NCBI RefSeq assembly: GCF_001619985.1
Contig: NW_017264195.1
Span: forward strand, 2,542,001 to 2,606,000
Direction of reading: 5' to 3'
Origin: Xylona heveae TC161
Lineage: Eukaryota > Ascomycota > Xylonomycetes > Xylonales > Xylonaceae
DNA: 64,000 bases
Numbering within the stretch: the first letter of the stretch is position 1; every line of letters begins with the position of its first letter. Positions 43,992 through 55,305 of the stretch are shown here, piece by piece. The notes beneath the pieces were generated by a model. That model ran no database searches. It had not been told where the DNA came from and was given only the letters and a program-made list of their open reading frames with translations. The translations under genes and the position numbers were made by a program.

Positions 43992-45782
43992 CCTGGACAC
44001 AAAAGGCTTCCTGTCAGGCCATCGGCTTCTATCGCTGGAGAGTTCTTGATATCTTGAAAGAAAGGAAAATGAGTTTCACCCTACTGAAGAAGGATGATGG
44101 AGACTGATGTGTATTTTGAAGGGCGTAAGGGTCTGGATGGCAGTGGCCAATAGACAAGGCCAGACTCTCATTGTCGATCACTACTACAAGTGAACGAGGG
44201 GCAGAATAGACCACTTTATTTTCGCTTAAGGGCCAATCGCATGTCTCACACTCTCGTTAACTGCAGCGGGCCGTTGTTTATCTATCGTACCCCAAGTTAT
44301 CGATAGCAGCATAAGGCTTCATCCTCAACGTCAGTTATCGTTCTGCAGTATACATCGATGTGTAAGGGATCCCTGATCTAAATCCTCTTCTTTTCCACTG
44401 CACAAGAAAAGGTGCCTTTAAATGTAAAATGTACCTTATGTGAGGTAGATCAAAATCTTTGTCAAGGGTACTGAGCCGTGTACGGCCCACCAGTCGAAGA
44501 AGGCTGATCGAGAGTCCCCTCCTCAATTTTTACACCTGAGGTCACTGGAACAATTTACCTACCCTGGGTTATTTCTTACTTCCGGAGCACCTAAATGCAA
44601 ACAAAGTATTGCAGACATGTGTCGATTGCTCGAATACCAAACTGCAAAAAGGTGGCGTAGGGTACCGTAACGGAGTAAGTAGCTGGGTTGGGGTCACCGG
44701 CGTGGTGTGGCTGCCTTACAATTGAGAACCCCTCGCCCCGCCCCATAATCTGGCGCTCGGATTTAGTTTAGCGATGAACTTACCCGAAGTGGATGAAGAG
44801 TTGGACCCCTGGCGGGTTCCGCCTATTCCTTTCGGGGCTGTTCCTGCCTCGGATCTCGGACTTTAGGTTCTTCCCTTTTCGGCCCGTCCAACTCCAAAGG
44901 TAAAAAAGGTGACAGGACGATCCTTCCAACAAAAAGAGTCATGATACCGGCGATCCCCATACACAATTTTCTTCCGCGACTGTATTGTCTCACAGTAATG
45001 ATTTTGTTTACTCTCTGTTTCCTCTATCTCGTTCGATATGGACAGGTCCTATCATTTTTGCTGCCATAGCGACCTATGTCGGAACATTGCCCTGTAGACA
45101 TTGATTGGGTGATGGCCCGACTCAACTACGAGTACTGGACTCGCAATAAATTTGCTGAATGATCGGTCCCTGTCAGATTAAATTACCCCGCAAACTGAAA
45201 TAGGTAAGATCTTCCCTCTCTCGCAACACACTTGCGCTGTAACAGCCGTAAAATTTTCTGCTTCAAGCACCGTAGTATTCGCCATTAATCCAGACAAAGA
45301 AGAGTTTGAGGGGATGCTCAAGATCATATGAATCATTCAAAAAGATTTTGGATAGAGATAATCCCAGAAATCTCCTTGTACGTAATAATCGCATGGTTAA
45401 TGGGGATAAAAACATATGGTGGGCGACGCCAAATTTTTTTTCCTTCCCGTCCGGCGATCGGCGGCCGGGGTGACTCGATCTTGACTCAAACCTGTCCGAC
45501 CTCGCTGTGCGACAGCACGGGGAAGCTTCGTGCATGGCCAACCTTTATAAGCTGCCAGTAACGCAAAATGTCACATATTCCTGTGGTATTGTCTTACTTA
45601 ACAGTGCCGGATGGGCCAGCAATCCGAGTAAATTTCATTTGTCATTTGTACCATTTATTTTCACCTTGACCTCTGATTCCGATCATTTTGAATGACTTTT
45701 GGCGATTGACCGTCGCACGCGAATTTTGAACGAAAATGCGATCTTCTCCAAGTAAATTTCTCCTTCGCATTGACATGGCCTA
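43992..45782. promoter_or_regulatory. 1.8-kb upstream region between divergent genes
   Basis: It lies between the F-box gene (-) and the MFS gene (+). No supported gene. A near-copy of the recurrent motif (AACGGAGTA) is at about 44669-44677. Confidence 0.4.
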
Positions 45783-47542
45783 ATGGACGGGTTTTATGCT
45801 CGCAAGGATGCTGATTATGCTGTCTTAGAAGAGGACCCCGAGGCGCCAAACGCCTTTCCAATCTATAAGCAAGAGGATGCTCCCATCTTCGATGATGATA
45901 TCGAGATTAAATGCCCGTCGCATACAACTGAGGCCAAATTAATGGCCAAAGTAGATATGCGAGTAATTCCGTGCCTTTGCATTTTATACCTTTTGGCATT
46001 CTTGGATCGGTAATTCCGCCCGTTGAGTATACGCTGTGCCTAGGCCCGACTGACAAAGGATCAGGGTAAATATTTCTAACGCAGCAGTGTTCGGCTTGCC
46101 GCAAGATATTCATCTCACAGGCACTGAATACAACACCGCATTAACCATATTTTTCGTTCCATACGTGGTGGCAGAGATTCCCTCAAATATTCTGATGAAG
46201 AAGCTGCAGCCGCACGTCTGGTGTACGTTTCCGAACCCAACCGTTCCCGTTATTCTCTTAATGGAAATCTGAAGCTTACACTCTCTAGTATCCGCGTGTA
46301 TGTTCTTTTTTGGCATAGCCGCTCTCTGTCAAGGCTTTGCCCACAATTATGGAGGGCTTTTGGCGGCTCGATTCTTTCTTGGCTTGTTCGAGTGTGGAAT
46401 GTTTCCAGGCTGTAAGTTTGCGCGATGCTTATTTTCTGACATTTCTTGACCAAAAATTTCTAATATAATGGCAGGTTTTTACCTCATTGGTATGTGGTAT
46501 AAACGCTCCGAAGCACAGCGTCGTTATTCCTTCTTCTTTTCTTCGACCACTCTGGCTGGTGCGTTTGCCGGCCTCCTCGCCAGCGCAATTGGGAAGATGG
46601 ATGGCGTCCGTGGACTGCAAGGCTGGAGATGGGTCTTTATCCTCGAAGGTCTCTTCACCTGCGTCGTCGCAATTATATTCTTCTTTCTCTTGCCAGATTT
46701 CCCTGAAACCGCACGGTGGCTGAAAGAGGATGAGCGCGTCTATGTCAAGGCGCGTCTTCAGGTGGATCAAGGGCGATCGGCTGCCGACAAGCCAATTACC
46801 CTAAAAGATGTAGTCAATGTCTTCAAAGACTACAAGGTCTTCTTGGGGGCTCTCATGTATTTTGGCCTCATAGTTCCAGGATATGGTGGGTAGCGTTCTT
46901 CAAGGATAGACTTGTCTGAAAACCGCTCTAATTTCTTGAACTCTAGGATATGCATACTTTGCTCCAGGCATTATCAAAAGCTATGGATACTCACCAATTA
47001 GCACCCAATTACATTCGGTGCCGCCTTGGGCCGCCGCCTTCGGGTTTGCTATGCTCATTGCTTTTCTCTCTGACAAATTCAAACACCGATTCATCTTTGC
47101 CTTGATCCCTCTTGCCGTGTGCATCGCGGGCTTCGGAATTCTGATCAAGGTCCACGACAACACTAGACTTCAATACGGAGCGCTATTTCTTGTCGCAATG
47201 GGCGCGTACTCTGCCATGCCAGTCATTGTTTGTTGGTTCAATATGAACCTCGGTGGCCATCACCGAAGAAGTGTTGGCAGCGCGTTCCAAGTGGGCTTTG
47301 GCAACATTGGCGGTATTATTGCGACATACTCATTCCTTGCAAAAGATAAGCCGAAGTATATCCCTGGATATAGCATATGCATCTCTTTTGTCTGTTTAAG
47401 CGTGGTGAGCTGCATTGCCTACTTTTTGGCAACTTGGTCGCAGAACAGAGCCCGCGACAGAACGCCACAAGATCTCAGCTTGACGGAATATGAGAAGACT
47501 GAAATGGGGGATCTCAGCCCGGATTATCGATATCTGCTGTGA
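45783..47542 (+). CDS. MFS permease, anion:cation symporter (Dal5/Tna1/Fen2) family
   Basis: Five exons (45783..46009, 46065..46222, 46289..46411, 46475..46885, 46947..47542) encode 504 residues. About twelve hydrophobic spans are present. Family blocks are AFLDRVNISNAAVFG at the end of TM1, then YNTALTIFFVPYVVAEIPSN, and GLLAARFFLGLFECGMFPG before a WYKRSEAQRR loop. A central cytosolic loop follows FPETARWLKEDER. Members import small organic anions such as allantoate, nicotinate, pantothenate or biotin with protons across the plasma membrane; the substrate cannot be read from sequence. It lies in the same orientation as the zinc dehydrogenase 550 bp downstream. Confidence 0.93.
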
Positions 47543-48093
47543 TCATCACGACTTGACGAGTTTTAAAAGCGGTGTATTCCTGCGTACGGCATAACAATTA
47601 GCCATTTTTGGATCTCAGTTCTTCTCTTCGAACTTATGTACATAATTTAGTCCATAGTATACTAACTCAACTGGTTAAGCAAAAAGAGAATCAAAACTAC
47701 CTAGAATTAGTCAACTTGCGTCAGCTGCCTCTCTACCGAATATCCTTTCCCGCTGAGAATCGGTAGTCCGATCGGGAACTTGACTCGGCTGGTATGATCG
47801 GCGTGCGGGGAACACACGCGAGGCTTGAATGGTGGCTTTCGCCTGTCATCGCGTCTCCCCACGCCAATGTCGTACTCTTTACGTATACAGTGTTTTGCTT
47901 TGTGTGCTTCAGTAAATGCAACACTTGTGGTGCTGTGACGTAGTCGTTACTTTTTGGAGCTTTGTCCTAATATAGGGCATTATCATTTGCGATGGAATTT
48001 TGCCGCTGTCTCTATTTATCCTTTTTACTATCTTGTATACAAACACAGGAAATTCCACCCTGAAACCCTTTTGTACGGGATCAAATTGTGGCA
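47543..48093. other. spacer between MFS permease and dehydrogenase
   Basis: 551 bp with no supported gene; it holds the permease 3' UTR and the dehydrogenase promoter. Confidence 0.4.
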
Positions 48094-49724
48094 ATGTCCT
48101 TTAGTCAAGCAGCAAACCTTGTTGAAACGGCATTTGGCCATCGTGGCAATACCACAACTGAGCAAGATGTTACCAATCCAGCCAAAGACCGGGCCAAATA
48201 TGCTGATCCAAGTGGCGAGAAAATGAAAGCACTTGTTTGGGAAGGCAAAAATTCGGTAGCAGTTCGTACGTTAAATAAATGATTATAAAATTTTATCTTT
48301 TGTGTTCATGACTGACTAATGACTGTAACATCAGGTGAAGTACCGAAGCCTCGTGTGGTAGAGGATCGAGATGTGGTTTTGAAGGTTACTGGCAGTACCA
48401 TCTGCGGCAGCGATCTTCATCTTCTCCATGCAGCAATTGTCCAGATGCAGAAAGGTGATATCCTTGGCCATGAGTTCTGTGGCGTAGTGGAATCCATGGG
48501 ATCCGGCGTGAAAGGACTACAAAAAGGAGACAGAGTGGTTGCTTCTTTCCAGATTGCATGTGGCGATGTCAGTCTCAATCATTGTTCCTCTTTTGCATCG
48601 GAGCGAATAAAGCTGACTGTTCGAATAGTGTTTATATTGCAACCAGAAACTATCATCCCAATGCGAGAAGACCAATGCCAATACTCTGGAGCATGGCATG
48701 TACGGTAGCCCTACGGCGGGGATGTTTGGCTATTCGCACTTCACCGGAGGATTTGCAGGTGGTCAGGCGGAGTATGTCAGGGTTCCATTTGGGGATGTGA
48801 ATTTATTGAAACTACCCGATAGTGTACCCGATGAAAAAGGTCTGTCGCATCCTTTCTATCCGAATGGCAAGAATGATTTTCGATGGCTGATATGTACTTC
48901 AAGGTCTCTACCTTTCTGATGTACTGGCAACTTCCTGGCATTGCGTTGTCGATACAGGTGTCAACAAAGGTGACGTTGTTGCCATATGGGGTGCGGGCCC
49001 CATCGGCCAGATGTGTGCCGATTTTGCATTCCTGAATGGTGCCTCACGCGTCATCATGATTGATAGTAACTGGCGACTGGATTATATCAAGACAAAATAT
49101 CCCAAAGTCGAAACCCTCGACTACAGCGCTCTTCCTCGCGGCAGCTCTGTCACATCTGAGCTCAAAAACATGGTTCATGGCGGTCCAGATGTTGCTCTCG
49201 AATGCGTTGCTGGCGAATATGCCAAGGGATGGGGTCACTACTTTGAGATGCTCTTCGGAATTGAGACAGATACCTCGGAAATTGTCAACGAGATGATAAC
49301 TTCTGTTAAAAACTTTGGCCGTTGTGGCATTACCGGTGTCTATGCAGGCTATGTAAGTTGACTTTCCTCTACGAATTGCCCCCACCGAAGAAGGAAAAAA
49401 CAAGTACTAATAATGCTGACGGATGTACAATAGACTAATCATTTTAACATTGGATCCCTTATGGAGCGCGGTGTCCGCCTTATTGGTAATGGCCAGGCAC
49501 CGGTCCATTTGTACTGGGAAAAGCTTCTTTCTATGATTGAGAAAGGGGAAATCGATCCACTTCGAATGGTCAGCCACAGAGTCTCTCTTGATGATCTAGA
49601 CACGATTTATCACAAATTCGACAAGCGCGATCGGGCAGATGGATTGCAAAAGATTTTCGTGCAAACGAAATTTTCAGCGCCACCGTCTCCCGGAAGCCCG
49701 CAACTCACGAGATTCAAGGAGTAA
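48094..49724 (+). CDS. zinc-dependent medium-chain alcohol dehydrogenase
   Basis: Five exons (48094..48265, 48335..48567, 48629..48839, 48904..49352, 49434..49724) encode 451 residues. The first ATG in frame is 48094 (MSFSQAANLVETAFG). An N-terminal extension of about 45 residues precedes the GroES-like domain (KALVWEGKNSVAV). Catalytic zinc ligands are in STICGSDLHLLH and GHEFCGVVES. The structural-zinc lobe has C-x2-C-x2-C-x7-C (CGDCLYCNQKLSSQC), split by the second intron. The Rossmann fold has VAIWGAGPIGQMCADFA. It resembles the formaldehyde-dehydrogenase-like branch of NAD(P)-dependent zinc dehydrogenases (LSSQCEKTN, HGMYG). The substrate is unknown. The third intron has a less usual GTCTGT donor but restores frame exactly. 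Confidence 0.92.
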
Positions 49725-50437
49725 TTTGAACGACAAGCGCGACGATTTTGATCTGCCTTAATCGTCTTTCCTGGTTAAAAGTCCGGGCGGAATACACTTC
49801 GCGATGCCCTTACAACCATTGTTCATTTATCGACTCTCTTTTGAGCTACATTGGGTCCTTGCTTCCTTGCTTCATTTCTCTGTTTGAACCTTCCATTACT
49901 CTTGGGTTTTAGCCCGGACAAGGGAAGGTACGTAAAATCGGACCCTACGCTATGTTGCTACCGGTACAGGTGGAGAGTTGTGTCAAATCACGATCTTTTT
50001 GGTGCACTTGGCAGGAGTATTTTGAGAATCTGGGTCTGGCGATGGGGAGCTTTTCAGCTATTTTTGTTGATAATAATTTTTCTTTTTGTCTCCAAAGGGC
50101 ATCTCCATAAGAGTCATACCATTTTGTTGTCAAGGCGAACGCGTTATATTCTCAGCAGAATTTCATGTACAGTGCCAATTCGACCGTTGTGCCGTAGATA
50201 AATGAACTTCCTCCGCGGCGTGTTCAGTGTAGCGTCGGTTTGCTGACTAAGACCAGACCCTGAACCTGGACGATCTGGATAGAGGCCCGGCAGGGTTGCA
50301 AGCAGGCCGTACTCATTCTTACGGTCCAGCTCTATTGGAGTATATGTATCATGCAGCTTCGATGTATACTTTAGCTCAGTGTCGGGCATGTTCTACTTTT
50401 CAGAAAATCAATTAGACTCGACACGACAAAGCTACTC
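49725..50437. promoter_or_regulatory. upstream region of the C2H2 gene
   Basis: 713 bp with no supported gene. Short frames here have no ATG or family resemblance. Confidence 0.4.
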
Positions 50438-52537
50438 ATGGAGGAGATTGTAACTGTGGATGCAGATGCAGATGCAAATGCCCAAGGAATTGACCCTATG
50501 AAGCATGGCAATCTACTTTATACAACTCCAGGCATCTGTTATGATTCTTTTCATTCAGATCCATCGGCCCCCCCTGGCCCGGATAAAAGTCTGGGCAATG
50601 ACAACCTCAATGAGCTAGGTGCACACTTAGATTCAGAGTTCTCAAATTTGTCTACGGAGGTTAAAGAGATTGATACAACTTTATCACCATGCCAGATTAA
50701 TAATTATTCAGTATTACAGCAGCAGCAACAGCAGTCTTTGATAGGGTTTGACATTTTCTGGCCAGCTTCTCAGAATTTAAACTCCGAGTTACTACAATAT
50801 CCCTTACCAGCATCGTCAAGCAGGCTTGAAGAGCACGATCCTGCACATCAGGGGACCGAATGGACAGCTGAGTTTGGAAACATTCAGAATCTTGGTAGTA
50901 TTTCTCATAAAAGCCTTGGGGACCAAGAATTTATACACGACTTCAGGAGAATCTCTCCTACCGGCCTCGATGAAAGCTTTGAACAAAATGCAGACAAACT
51001 CCCTCATGACATAGGTCATACATGGTCTTGGTCAAATCCAACAAGTCTACACAGCTCAGTGGAAAGCAATACAATTTGGCCCATAAATGAGCCAAGGAAC
51101 AGGGAGCCGTCTCACTCGGCATCATCTCATGCAACACAAAACGTTGTAGCCCCGCGCTTAAGCAAAGGCCTGCCAAGGCGGAGGAGTATATATCGATTTC
51201 AGAGATCAGGACCAAGGACTGCACCAATATTCATTCCTAATGCTTTGCCTGGATATCCTGACCGACATGAAACGCTGGATCCCATGCAAAGATGGCAGCA
51301 GTCTCCGCCTGAGGACGAACCGGCATCGCTGTCAGCCATACACAATGCGATAAGGAATGCCTCCAATGTGGAGCCCAATCTCGACCGCCGACCTTCCCAG
51401 CAAGGCTCTGGAAGCCTTGACTCTTTCCGCAGCTACGCTCGAGCTGCTTCCACAACCAGCTTCGACAGCAGGAGCACGTCATCCAAGCAGTCTCTCAGCT
51501 CAGCACACTCTGCGGCGTCTGAGGAAGGATTTGGCGCACTGCGGCATAAACGGCACGGACGAGTCTCAAAGTCGAGGTGTAAAAGAGGCGACAAAATGAA
51601 AGAGCGGCGGCGTTTTCAATGTACCTTTTGCTGCGACACGTTTCGAACAAAGTACGACTGGGCGCGGCACGAAAAGTCCCTCCACATGTACCTGGAAGAA
51701 TGGGTCTGCGCGCCCCATGGGAACTCTATATTTTCTCCGGCTTCCGGCCGGATTCATTGTGCATTTTGCAATGCGTTGGATCCTAGTCCTGAACATCTTG
51801 ACGCGCACAACTACAAATCCTGCCGGTCGGAGAGCACTCTGCCGCGCTCGTTCAAGCGAAAAGACCATCTAGTCCAACATCTTCAACTGACGCACAAGCT
51901 CGAAACAATACCCAATATTGAGGACTGGAAGGTGAAAGCACCCGACATTGCTTCACGTTGCGGTTTTTGTAATTTGCATTTGTCAAATTGGCAAAACCGG
52001 GCTGATCATCTGGCAGCTCATTTTCGCCAGGGATCGACCATGGACGACTGGCATGGAGAGCATGGCTTTGAGCCTTCGATCGCGGCGAAAGTCGTCAATG
52101 CACTTCCGACGTACCTCATTGGGCCTGAGTCTCGCAGTCTGGTTCCCTTTTCTGCCACGAGCCCAGGGTGCAAAGACCATTTTGCACAGATTACTTCCCG
52201 CCTAGATACTGCAGAAAATGTTCCAAGAGGCACAGACAGCCTAGCGGCGATGAGCTCCCTGGAAGAACCCAGGGTGAATCTATCTCAGCTTGATACATTT
52301 GGAAAAGTTCTTACCCTGCACTTGGGGCAGTATGCTCGAGAACAAATGACAAAGGGGGTTCTTCCTACGGATGACATGTTTCAACGAGAGGCACGGAAGG
52401 TGTTATTCGACTGTGAAGATTCGTGGAATCAAACTATCGTCGATAATCCAGAATGGATGGCATCTTTCCGACGACAACATGGGTGGGAGAATAGCAATAC
52501 CGAGCCAGAACGTAGCGCAAGCTCATTCGAGAGATGA
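50438..52537 (+). CDS. C2H2 zinc-finger protein, candidate transcription factor
   Basis: A single intronless frame of 699 residues from the ATG at 50438. The N-terminal 380 residues are Ser/Asn/Gln-rich, with an Asp-Ala repeat (DADADANAQ) and a Gln run, and lack structure. A basic patch precedes a zinc-finger block from residue 392: FQCTFCCDTF..YDWARHEKSLH, then a spacer and IHCAFCNA..HLDAH, then FKRKDHLVQHLQLTH and CGFCNLHL..RADHLAAHF. This mixed canonical and degenerate finger array is typical of a large ascomycete family of putative regulators. Residues after 540 contain a conserved tail (KVLTLHLGQYAREQMTKG) of unknown role. It sits among metabolic genes and could regulate them, but no target site was identified. 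Confidence 0.88.
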   Translation: MEEIVTVDADADANAQGIDPMKHGNLLYTTPGICYDSFHSDPSAPPGPDKSLGNDNLNELGAHLDSEFSNLSTEVKEIDTTLSPCQINNYSVLQQQQQQSLIGFDIFWPASQNLNSELLQYPLPASSSRLEEHDPAHQGTEWTAEFGNIQNLGSISHKSLGDQEFIHDFRRISPTGLDESFEQNADKLPHDIGHTWSWSNPTSLHSSVESNTIWPINEPRNREPSHSASSHATQNVVAPRLSKGLPRRRSIYRFQRSGPRTAPIFIPNALPGYPDRHETLDPMQRWQQSPPEDEPASLSAIHNAIRNASNVEPNLDRRPSQQGSGSLDSFRSYARAASTTSFDSRSTSSKQSLSSAHSAASEEGFGALRHKRHGRVSKSRCKRGDKMKERRRFQCTFCCDTFRTKYDWARHEKSLHMYLEEWVCAPHGNSIFSPASGRIHCAFCNALDPSPEHLDAHNYKSCRSESTLPRSFKRKDHLVQHLQLTHKLETIPNIEDWKVKAPDIASRCGFCNLHLSNWQNRADHLAAHFRQGSTMDDWHGEHGFEPSIAAKVVNALPTYLIGPESRSLVPFSATSPGCKDHFAQITSRLDTAENVPRGTDSLAAMSSLEEPRVNLSQLDTFGKVLTLHLGQYAREQMTKGVLPTDDMFQREARKVLFDCEDSWNQTIVDNPEWMASFRRQHGWENSNTEPERSASSFER

Positions 52538-52701
52538 TGATATCAGATTCCTGCCAACATGGACAGCGGGCCTTTGCATAACAGAATAATGCTAAAATAC
52601 AGAAAGCAAACCAATAGTTGTACTACCAACTTTATCTATCGAATCTTATACAGGAATACTACGAAACAAAATAATGAGGGGAAAAAAGAAAAAGGGGTGG
52701 C

Positions 52702-53916
52702 TTAGTCTTCGCTCACTTCATCAACCCACGGACTAATCTCCTTTCCATACATAATATCCGTCATCCAGCCGCGCAGTGCATCCACATGCGGAACTGCAGC
52801 CTCGTTGATATCAATTGGTTGACCACGGAAAAGAATCTGAGACACTGGTGTCACAAACGCTGCGGTTCCGACCGAAAATGCTGCAAGCAACCTCTCCTCC
52901 TCCGCAGCCGCAATGATATCGAACATACTCAGCTTGCCCTCGAGTACTTCCAGTGCCTCGATATGGTCTCCATGAGCATTCTGCTTCGTCGTTGCAAACC
53001 GCTCCCTAGCCAACTCAAGAATACTCTGCCGGGTCACTCCTGGTAAGATCAACTGATCATGCAACGCTGCTGTCACAAGTTGCAGTTTGTCCTCTTGGGT
53101 TCGCCAGATGACGAAGAAATTCGACGATCCAGCTTCGGTGATTTGGCATTCTGGACCAAATAGCCATAACACCTGATCATACTCCAACTTTTTAGCCTGG
53201 GCGTGCGACATCAATGTGGGACCATAGTTCGCAGAGAGCTTCGCCGCCCCTGTACCTCCAGGCCATGCGCGCACCGTGTCTTCTGGACTCGCATACAACC
53301 GCAGTCCTCGTGGAGCCGGTTTTGCCCTTGTGCTACTTATGCTCAACTCATTCTGGCCAGGAGCAGCCCAGTACGAGATAACTACGAACAGCAGTGCCTC
53401 CTGCGGCACCTGAAATCCGAGGCTATGATCTGTTCCGATCAAAGTTGGGCGAATATACAACCCTGAACCCCGTGCCGTATCCTTGGGCAACCATTTTGGC
53501 CCATCCACCGTGCAAAGCGCACGCACAAGCTTGAGCAGCTCTGCCGGATCAACGCTCGGTAAGGAGATGCGCTGTGACGACTTGAGCATGCGCTCGCAGT
53601 TGAGCCATGGGCGGAAGAGTCGTAGCTTCCCGTCGACTCCGCGATGCACTTTCATTCCCTCGAAGCAGGCTGTGGCATAGTGCAGCACGCTCGCGGTTAG
53701 CATGAGCGTCAGCCCGCCATGTGGGACAATTTCTGGATCCGCCCATCCTGATGCATCGTCCCACCGTGCGACGAGCATGTGGTCTGTACACGCGGAATGG
53801 GAGATGACTTCCGGTGCGTCGGACGCTGGCACGGGTTTGGGCTGCGTCGTGTACTGGATCTTAAGTTTCGATGCATTGAGGGTTCGGAGAGGGGTATGAG
53901 GAGAAGAGACAGTCAT
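52702..53916 (-). CDS. branched-chain amino acid aminotransferase
   Basis: An intronless frame of 404 residues, PLP fold-type IV. Conserved blocks are ATACFEGMKVHRG (81-93), LYIRPTLIGTD (153-163), GGTGAAKLSANYGP with the cofactor lysine K226, and ITEAGSSNFF. The enzyme interconverts valine, leucine and isoleucine with their 2-oxo acids, using glutamate/2-oxoglutarate. No clear mitochondrial presequence is present, so a cytosolic form is more likely. It converges on the C2H2 gene with 164 bp between stops. It diverges from the ketopantoate reductase gene 1.4 kb away, and its valine product 2-oxoisovalerate is also the precursor of ketopantoate. Confidence 0.95.
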   Translation of the reverse strand: MTVSSPHTPLRTLNASKLKIQYTTQPKPVPASDAPEVISHSACTDHMLVARWDDASGWADPEIVPHGGLTLMLTASVLHYATACFEGMKVHRGVDGKLRLFRPWLNCERMLKSSQRISLPSVDPAELLKLVRALCTVDGPKWLPKDTARGSGLYIRPTLIGTDHSLGFQVPQEALLFVVISYWAAPGQNELSISSTRAKPAPRGLRLYASPEDTVRAWPGGTGAAKLSANYGPTLMSHAQAKKLEYDQVLWLFGPECQITEAGSSNFFVIWRTQEDKLQLVTAALHDQLILPGVTRQSILELARERFATTKQNAHGDHIEALEVLEGKLSMFDIIAAAEEERLLAAFSVGTAAFVTPVSQILFRGQPIDINEAAVPHVDALRGWMTDIMYGKEISPWVDEVSED

Positions 53917-55305
53917 TTTGGTTTCGAGATTGACAATACTTGTTTTCTCCTTGAAATTGGATGGACGAGTTTGTTTTCGGCTGATTCGAGCGTCTATTAG
54001 CCGGATTTTCCGAAGAAGTAGGGTCTCGTGTAGTTTTATATTGCAGACGGAATCAGATTCAAGAGTCTCTGTGTTAATACTCTGAGCTTTTTACGACCAT
54101 GTCTGTAATTGTCTGTAATCAACGGCCGGTCTAACGCCGTGGCACCGTATCTTTTGGTGATGTTTTCTCAAATAGGACTGAAACTAATCTTATCTGTACT
54201 GCACGTATCATCCGAGATACCAAGTAATGATTCATACGTCAATTGGAGTTTTGTGGATGGACTTTTTCTGCCTGTTTTCCTCTGTGCAAGGTCAAATATG
54301 TCATATCAATTGGGCCCGAAAATATGGCCGAAAACAAGGCCGCGATGAAACGACCTATAGTAAAGACGTTGATCACTCTATTATTAATTTCCCACTCTAG
54401 CAACGCATAGATTTTTATGGGCTGCTTTCCATGGTTCTTGTGGTGCAATCATCCTTGGTGTATCCACAGGGCGTTGGGCCAGGGCGCTTGGCCAGGGCGC
54501 TTCCGCAAGGCGTATGAGTGCAGCAGCCTACAGTATGGATTGGGATTTGAGCTGAGATCTTCTTCCACCATTCCACATCCCTCCACTAACGTCAGGGCAA
54601 CCCCTCCACCCGAATAATTTTCTCCCCGAAGCGCGCCCTGTAACTTTACGCCTTGTGCGAACCTTGCGCCTTGTCTTCTCTGACTCTCCATCCTTGGCCA
54701 TGATATCTCAACCACAACAAATTTTTCTGCCGAAATGGCACCAAGTTTGATATGAATTTTCTTCCATGCTGTTCGTTAATTTTCTAGCGCATGGGTATGC
54801 TGCAAAGCAGGATATTTCCCTCCCACTTGCACCATAACTATGGTTATTGTTTGGTTTTACTCTGCATTTTAGCAAGCATTGGGTAACGTGTTTATGTCTT
54901 GACTTTCAACTTTTCCCCGCCTGTATCAATTCTATTATCAATTTAATGAATCATATTTTCAGGTCATGGAGTTAGTGGACTGGTCTGCCTGAAGCTGGTT
55001 TTTCCTTTCTTCCTCTATTGCGTTTCTCAATCCTAGTGTAATCTTGCGTTATAGTGGCAAACCTTTTCACTCTTGTAGTGTAGGTAGCTTTCCACTATAT
55101 ATGGCAGAGAAAGATATTGAGAATGCTTCTTATGCGAGTAAGACAAAACCTGTGCAGATTAAATGATATTTTCGCAAGAACATCGTATCTCAGGTCTGGG
55201 CGGAGTCATAGATATCATCATTACATTCAAGTTCAAAAAGGAACACCTATACACCATCGCCACCAACAATCGGCATTGAAAAGAAAGGCTGAGAAAATTT
55301 CTACA
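53917..55305. promoter_or_regulatory. upstream region between aminotransferase and ketopantoate reductase
   Basis: 1.39 kb without a supported gene. A 13-bp tandem repeat (AGGGCGCTTGGCC type, about 2.8 units) lies at 54468-54506. Upstream of 55306 the frame of the reductase stays open back to an ATG at 55117. Confidence 0.45.
54468..54506 (+). repeat. 13-bp GC-rich tandem repeat
   Basis: Units AGGGCGTTGGGCC (54468-54480) and AGGGCGCTTGGCC (54481-54493) are followed by a partial third unit, AGGGCGCTTCCGC. Confidence 0.75.

Noticed and set aside
49851-50201. 116-codon frame upstream of the C2H2 gene, considered as an upstream coding region
   Set aside because: It has no ATG at its start, ends before the C2H2 start codon and shows no family resemblance.
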